NCBI GenBank assembly: GCA_029938605.1
Contig: JAOZUO010000016.1
Location: 1 to 38,890, forward strand
Reading direction: 5' to 3'
Source of the DNA: Deltaproteobacteria bacterium
Lineage (GTDB): Bacteria; Myxococcota_A; Polyangia; HGW-17; JAJRWW01
DNA length: 38,890 bases
Positions within the stretch are counted from its first letter, which is position 1. Every line of letters begins with the position of its first letter. The notes beneath the pieces were generated by a model, which was given only the letters and a program-made list of their open reading frames with translations, ran no database searches and was not told the DNA's origin. Shown one piece after another: positions 34,200-38,890 of the stretch. The position numbers and the translations under genes were made by a program.

Positions 34200-37100
34200 A
34201 TGAAAAACATGATGAGAATGGTGTCCGCACTGGGGGCTGTGCTTGCGGCAGCTTGGCTCTGGTCGGCCTGCGACAAAAACAGCGGAAATGGCACCCAGGA
34301 CGCCGGCACGGACGGTGGGCTGGTGGTCACCCAGTGGCACAACTCCGATTTCCCTCAACGGCTGACGGTGACGGTGAACCCACATGCGGATCGAGACCGC
34401 GTGGATCTTCCGGTTCTGGCGCTGCTGGACGTTGACGGGCCCCTGGCCTCGGAGGTGGAGATCCACGAGATCACCGACGGCGTCGAGCCCCTCCCCGGGG
34501 GTTTGCGCGGCGGACTGTGGAGCCAGCCGAACGGGACCTTTCCCCAGGTGGGTTTCACGGCTCAGGGGGTGACGGCCGCCGGTGAGTCGCGCACGTTTCT
34601 GGTCTACTACCGACCCACGACGGAGCCCGACCCCTGGACCGGGCCTCAGAGTGACTGGGCGACCTATGAGGTGCTGGATCTGGACAGCGACTCCATCGAC
34701 GACGCCTTCGGTCTGGCCGGCGGCGCCTACGAGATTCAACGAGAGATCAACCCGTCGGACGAGACCCTGCGTCGGGGGAGGCGACCGGACGGGGCGACTT
34801 TCTTGAAGCTCGCCGCCGGGGACGTCGTGGCGGAGGGGTTCTCCGACTCCATCATGCCCGAGACGGTCACCGAGACGTACGCCAACACCAACCTGGAGGC
34901 CGAGCCCGTCACCGGGCTCATGGCGCAGGGAGACGACTTCTCAGCGGCCTGCGCCGTCACCTGGCTGGGCCGCACGGAGCCACTGAACCACGACAGCTTC
35001 TTGTCCTACCGACTGTTCGCCCACTGGCCGTTGATCCAGACGGTGGTGTCGGTGACGCCGGGACCCGGCGTGGATGACGTCGGCTTTTCGAGCAGCGGCT
35101 GGTCGACCCGCACGGCCTATCTCACCGGGGACTTTGATCAGATCACGTCCGACACCCGGGGAGAGGAGGCGCTGGCGACCATCTGGGACACGTCCATGCG
35201 CTGGTTGGTGCTCCACGACAGCCAGACGGACGCCGGAGTTGGGTGGTTCCTGTTTCACAAGGGCGTGGTGCGGGCGGGGGAAGCCGACTCAGAGTACAGC
35301 GTGTACGACTCCTACGGGTACAGCGCGGGGGGCGAAAGCGCCTATCACTACCTCTGGATGGCCGGCGCGTCGAAGGATGACATCGTGGATCTGTTCGACG
35401 CCATGGCTCCCGGGGCGACTGTCTCGATCCCGGAAAACCGGGATCTGAACATCGTGATTCCCCGGGCCGACGACTTCTACTTCCCCGACGACAGCCTCAC
35501 GGTGACCGTCACCACCCCCGGGCAAACGGGGTCGGTCTCGGCGCACTTCCTGCTCCCCGATGGCACCGAGCTCCCGGTACAGCTCGCGTCTGAAGACGAG
35601 GTGGTCTGGCGCGCCGCTACACCCCATCTGTTTGACGCAAGCTCCCAGACCGGCACGTGGACGCTGGCGGCCCAGAACGGGGAGGCCGCCGAGCAGGTCA
35701 CCTTCGAATTTGTGCTACCGGACCACCCCAAGCTCCTGTTTGGGCCCGAGGACCTGGCGTCCATCCGGGCGCGCAAGGATGAGCCCGTCACCAGCGAACA
35801 CTGGGACGAGATGCTCCGCAAGGCCGGCGGCTACGACGACCCCATACCGGATCCGGGGCTGGGAAAAGACATCCGGGGCTACGCGGAGCGGTTGATCTCC
35901 CTGGCGCTCATCCAATTGGTGGATCCCCAGCAGCCCTACGAGGACCTGCTTTGGACGTACTTCTTCACCATGCTGCGCTACCCCAACTGGGAGGAGGGCG
36001 CTGACTCGTTCAACAACCTGGATCTCACCGTGGGACATTTTCTGGCGGCGCTGGCCATCACCTATGATTGGCACTACGACGCCCTGACCCCCGCCGAGCG
36101 CCAGGAGGTGCGGCAGAAGCTCTCGGCGCGGGCGCTGGACTGGCTCTCCGCCCACAATATGCGCACCTACCGGGACATCGACTGGCACCACTTCGGCACG
36201 GTGTCGAACAACCACTACTGGATCAACCATATGGGCGTGGCCGCGGTGGCCTTTGTATTGGCCGACGAGATGCCTGAGTCCAGCCGCTCCCTGATGGTGA
36301 ACCAGACCGAGGAAAACCTCGGAATCATTCTGTCCGTACTCGAGGATGACGGCGCCTCCCCCGAAGGGGTGCCCTATCACAGCTACGGACAGATCAACCT
36401 CTTCGTGTGGCTGGACATACGGGATCGGTTCTTTGGGGAGAACACCGCCGAAGCCGTCCCCTGGTTCGCCCAGTCCGTCCTGTATGACCTGTACTCACTG
36501 TTGCCCGGAGGTGAGGACAACTACGGCGGGGTGGCCAACTATGGCGACAGCCCCACGCGCCACTACAACTCCCCCCGCGCCATCCAGTCCTGGTTGGCGC
36601 ACCGGCTGGGCGATGAGCACTCCCAGTGGATGGCCGAGAGCCTGGACTGGCCCGCGCTGACGGCCATGGCCTACCTCTGGTACGACCCTTCAGTTTCCGC
36701 CCGTTCGCCAGAGGATCTCCCCCCATTTCACCTGTGTGATCAGAAGGGGATCTTTGCCTGGCGCTCCTCCTGGGAGAACAACGCCACCTATTTCAGCCTC
36801 AAGTCCGGCTCCTTCTTCAGCGGCCACGAGCAACCCGACGCGGGACAGTTCATCCTTCACCGCGCCGGGGTCCCCTACATCGTCGATCTGGGCTACTCCT
36901 ATTGGAAGATGACCGATGAGCACAACGTGCTCCTCTTCGATGGCGAGGGTCAGCACGGGGAGGGTGCGCAGTGGATGCCGCCGGTGGATCCCGCCCATTG
37001 GGCCAGCGTGGAGTCTGTACTGGCGGACGACGGGTACTTCCACCTGGTGGCTGATCCCACGCCCATGGTCATCAACCCCCGGGTGCAGTCCTGGCAGCGC

Positions 37101-37973
37101 GAGGTGGTCGGCCTGGGCCCGGACCTCTTCTTCGTCCGAGACACGGTGTCGGCCACCGAAACGGTGGAGGTGGAGTTCCTCTTACACTCGTACGTCTCCA
37201 CCCCGCCCTCCTCCATCACCCAGACGTACTCGTATCTGGACAACAGAATGGACAACCCCTTCACCGAGGTGGCCACCCGACGGTGGGAGCTCGCTCCCCA
37301 GCCCTCCACCGCCGCCACCGCCCTCCAGGTGGCGGATCTCTCCTATGACCAGTGGACCGCCACCGTGGAGCCCACCCTCTTTGTGCCGGAGCAAACCCTG
37401 GACACCCGCGAGTACAACGTCAACCTGGATTCCTACCAGTTGGGGTTCCGCCTGCGCCGCTCCATCACCGCGGGAAGCCCCGCCGGCGCCACCACCTCGG
37501 TGATGGCGCTGTGGTACGGAGACACCGTAGACGCCGAGTCCCTGGCCACGGCCACCGCGGATGCGGCGCGCCTGTACAACACCAACGGTGACGTTGCCGT
37601 GGTGATCTGGCCCCTGACGGGCTCGGTGACGTCCCTGCACGGCTTCGACGTCACCGGTTTGATGGGCGGCAGGCGCTTTGACGAACCGGCGGTGTTCGGT
37701 CACCAGGTGACCTACCTGTTTGAAGGCGGAGAGATCCTCCTCCAATCCACCACCCCCGTAGATCTGTTCGCCCGGCTCACCCACACCCCCACGCCCACCG
37801 CACCGGCCTACGCAATCCTGCACGCAAACGCCCAGGCGGACCTCTCCCTGGCCACCACCACTACCCCCACCCAGGTCCTCCTGGACGGCACCCCCATCAC
37901 CTTCACCATGAACGGCAATCTACTCACCTTCACCCTCCCCCCGGGCCAACACCGCATCGACCTGGTGGAGTAA
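34200..37973 (+). CDS. heparinase II/III-type polysaccharide lyase lipoprotein
   Basis: A 1,257-aa protein from the ATG at 34200 (GAGGG upstream); the frame from 34134 is longer but not signal-like. It has a lipoprotein signal with lipobox WSAC. An N-terminal beta-rich module (~50-500) is followed by the alpha-barrel of alginate/heparinase lyases, with LLFGPEDLASIRARKDEP and the active-site region DIDWHHFGTVSNNHYWINHMG. Next comes the heparinase II/III beta-sandwich, with GSFFSGHEQPDAGQFILHRAG and PYIVDLGYSYW. The C-terminal part is beta-rich. Candidate catalytic His and Tyr lie in these motifs. It should cleave uronic-acid polysaccharide outside the cell. The target is not determinable from sequence. 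It lies beside a glycosyltransferase operon but on the other strand. Confidence 0.87.
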   Translation: MKNMMRMVSALGAVLAAAWLWSACDKNSGNGTQDAGTDGGLVVTQWHNSDFPQRLTVTVNPHADRDRVDLPVLALLDVDGPLASEVEIHEITDGVEPLPGGLRGGLWSQPNGTFPQVGFTAQGVTAAGESRTFLVYYRPTTEPDPWTGPQSDWATYEVLDLDSDSIDDAFGLAGGAYEIQREINPSDETLRRGRRPDGATFLKLAAGDVVAEGFSDSIMPETVTETYANTNLEAEPVTGLMAQGDDFSAACAVTWLGRTEPLNHDSFLSYRLFAHWPLIQTVVSVTPGPGVDDVGFSSSGWSTRTAYLTGDFDQITSDTRGEEALATIWDTSMRWLVLHDSQTDAGVGWFLFHKGVVRAGEADSEYSVYDSYGYSAGGESAYHYLWMAGASKDDIVDLFDAMAPGATVSIPENRDLNIVIPRADDFYFPDDSLTVTVTTPGQTGSVSAHFLLPDGTELPVQLASEDEVVWRAATPHLFDASSQTGTWTLAAQNGEAAEQVTFEFVLPDHPKLLFGPEDLASIRARKDEPVTSEHWDEMLRKAGGYDDPIPDPGLGKDIRGYAERLISLALIQLVDPQQPYEDLLWTYFFTMLRYPNWEEGADSFNNLDLTVGHFLAALAITYDWHYDALTPAERQEVRQKLSARALDWLSAHNMRTYRDIDWHHFGTVSNNHYWINHMGVAAVAFVLADEMPESSRSLMVNQTEENLGIILSVLEDDGASPEGVPYHSYGQINLFVWLDIRDRFFGENTAEAVPWFAQSVLYDLYSLLPGGEDNYGGVANYGDSPTRHYNSPRAIQSWLAHRLGDEHSQWMAESLDWPALTAMAYLWYDPSVSARSPEDLPPFHLCDQKGIFAWRSSWENNATYFSLKSGSFFSGHEQPDAGQFILHRAGVPYIVDLGYSYWKMTDEHNVLLFDGEGQHGEGAQWMPPVDPAHWASVESVLADDGYFHLVADPTPMVINPRVQSWQREVVGLGPDLFFVRDTVSATETVEVEFLLHSYVSTPPSSITQTYSYLDNRMDNPFTEVATRRWELAPQPSTAATALQVADLSYDQWTATVEPTLFVPEQTLDTREYNVNLDSYQLGFRLRRSITAGSPAGATTSVMALWYGDTVDAESLATATADAARLYNTNGDVAVVIWPLTGSVTSLHGFDVTGLMGGRRFDEPAVFGHQVTYLFEGGEILLQSTTPVDLFARLTHTPTPTAPAYAILHANAQADLSLATTTTPTQVLLDGTPITFTMNGNLLTFTLPPGQHRIDLVE

Positions 37974-38005
37974 GGGTCCCAAAGACGGTCCGCGGCAGTC
38001 CGGAC

Positions 38006-38035
38006 TTGTCACCCGGGTTCAGGTATTGCTAAGAT
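38006..38035 (+). promoter_or_regulatory. candidate sigma-70 promoter before the Cys-rich lipoprotein
   Basis: TTGTCA at 38006-38011 (5 of 6 to the -35 consensus) and TAAGAT at 38030-38035 (4 of 6 to the -10) are separated by 18 bases, about 70 bases upstream of the ATG at 38104. Eye-read match only. Confidence 0.4.
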
Positions 38036-38103
38036 AGTTCTATAGCTCGGAATGGTTGTCTGCAGGTGGCGCTACGGGTAACGCCGCCATAGGGAGAATG
38101 ACT

Positions 38104-38890
38104 ATGCGGTTCAGGTTTTTTTCGGCAATTGTGATTCTGGCCATGGCTATGACGGTGGGCTGTGGGGACGACAGTGCGTTGCCCGCGGGGGCAATCGGGG
38201 ATTCGTGCGACAGCCACGCTGACTGCGAGGGGATCTGCCTCGACCCGGGGAACGGGCAGGATCTCTACTGCTCGGACACCTGCGATCCGGCCGGGACCGA
38301 TTCGTGTCCCGCCGGGTACGAGTGCCTCGAAGTGGAGTTCCTGGGGGACGTGTGCGTACTGACCAACGAGGTGTTGGGTGAGCTGGGCGACGACTGCGCC
38401 GATGGCGCCGATTGCGCCTCGGGGTTCTGCAACTCGGAGGTGTGTTCCGAGTGCGAGGAAGCCGGCGACTGCCCTGGAGCACAGACCTGCGCGGACGACA
38501 CCGCGGGCGTGGGGTACTTCGTGTGCGAGGGCGGCGACGGTGCCTTGGGGGACGCCTGTACCGAGGGCGCTGACTGTGCCTCGGGGTTCTGCAACTCGGA
38601 TGTGTGCTCCGAATGCGAGGACGCCGGCGACTGCACCGGCAACGAGACCTGCGTAGACGACACCGCGGGTGTGGGGTACTTCGTGTGCGAGGATAACACC
38701 CTGGGCGCGCTGGGAGACGCATGCACCGCCGGGACCGAGTGCGTCTCGGGGTTCTGCAACTCGGACCTGTGCTCCGAATGCGAGACCACCGGCGACTGCA
38801 CCGGCAGCGAGACCTGCGTGGACGACACCGCGGGTGTGGGGTACTTCGTGTGCGAGGGCAGCACCCTGGGTGCGCTGGGAGACGCATGCA
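38104..38890 (+). CDS. Cys-rich tandem-repeat lipoprotein (3' end outside window)
   Basis: At least 262 codons, open at the right edge. The ATG is preceded by GGGAG. A lipoprotein signal ends in TVGC followed by GDD. After a first Cys-rich segment with DSCDSHADCEGIC, a unit of about 52-54 residues repeats at least three times: a GDAC start, an ADCASGFCNS motif, CSECE, GDC, ETC and the GVGYFVCE end. The cysteine count is even per unit, which suggests internal disulfides outside the cell. This type of repeat is common in surface or secreted proteins of myxobacteria-like groups. Copies differ little, so recent duplication is likely. Function is unknown; adhesion or surface decoration is a guess. 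Confidence 0.82.
   Translation, partial: MRFRFFSAIVILAMAMTVGCGDDSALPAGAIGDSCDSHADCEGICLDPGNGQDLYCSDTCDPAGTDSCPAGYECLEVEFLGDVCVLTNEVLGELGDDCADGADCASGFCNSEVCSECEEAGDCPGAQTCADDTAGVGYFVCEGGDGALGDACTEGADCASGFCNSDVCSECEDAGDCTGNETCVDDTAGVGYFVCEDNTLGALGDACTAGTECVSGFCNSDLCSECETTGDCTGSETCVDDTAGVGYFVCEGSTLGALGDAC

Noticed and set aside
1..38890. CRISPR array, tRNA or rRNA genes
   Set aside because: No regularly spaced 23-40 bp repeats and no cloverleaf or rRNA signature seen by eye on either strand; a covariance-model search could still find something missed.

Overview
The window is GC-rich (clearly above 60 %) and densely coded. Its gene content points to a deltaproteobacterial-type predator or scavenger lineage such as Myxococcota or Bradymonadota. 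The reasons are response regulators with DUF4388-like tails, several Roadblock/LC7 proteins, many lipoproteins with short signal peptides, an AgmX/PglI-type lipoprotein, and a cysteine-rich tandem-repeat lipoprotein. This placement is inference; there is no rRNA or other taxonomic marker here.

Layout. (1) 1-2837, minus: a nearly complete MmeI-like type IIG restriction-methylation enzyme that runs off the left edge. (2) 3749-10814, minus: a signalling operon of a giant histidine kinase (two HD-GYP domains, PAS, GAF, HisKA, HATPase, pseudo-receiver), a receiver-DUF4388 regulator, a ParA/MinD-like ATPase, a Roadblock protein and a second receiver-DUF4388-TPR regulator. (3) 11207-16271, plus, divergent from it: a Roadblock protein, an ODP-like di-iron metallo-beta-lactamase-fold protein, transketolase and glucose-6-phosphate isomerase (pgi). 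A good sigma-54-type promoter match lies just upstream. (4) 16272-28013: an accessory, mosaic region starting exactly at the pgi stop codon. It holds IS21 and IS91 debris, a three-gene coupled operon (TIGR04255-like protein, HTH protein, unknown protein), a truncated sigma-like gene, a beta-helix lipoprotein, an ABC-F ATPase, a patatin, and a toxin-antitoxin pair. Three extra copies of the last 52 bp of pgi are scattered through it, all in the same direction. (5) 28006-30382, minus: a Tat-exported lipoprotein with seven KYGG motifs, a radical SAM/SPASM enzyme, a second lipoprotein and a small protein. (6) 31161-34070, minus: an AgmX/PglI-like lipoprotein, a membrane protein with a caspase-like His/Cys tail, and an MJ1255-like glycosyltransferase. 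(7) 34200-38890, plus: a large heparinase II/III-type lyase lipoprotein and a partial Cys-rich repeat lipoprotein.

The strongest candidates for an undescribed system are the radical SAM enzyme with its seven-motif KYGG lipoprotein, which looks like a multi-core modified lipoprotein. Next is the set of pgi 3'-end repeats, which looks like a gene-end integration hotspot with nested islands. Third is the translationally coupled TIGR04255/HTH/unknown operon, which could be a defence or toxin-antitoxin-like unit. The HD-GYP kinase, ParA and Roadblock cluster is a plausible polarity or redox-signalling module. No tRNA, rRNA or CRISPR array was recognised.
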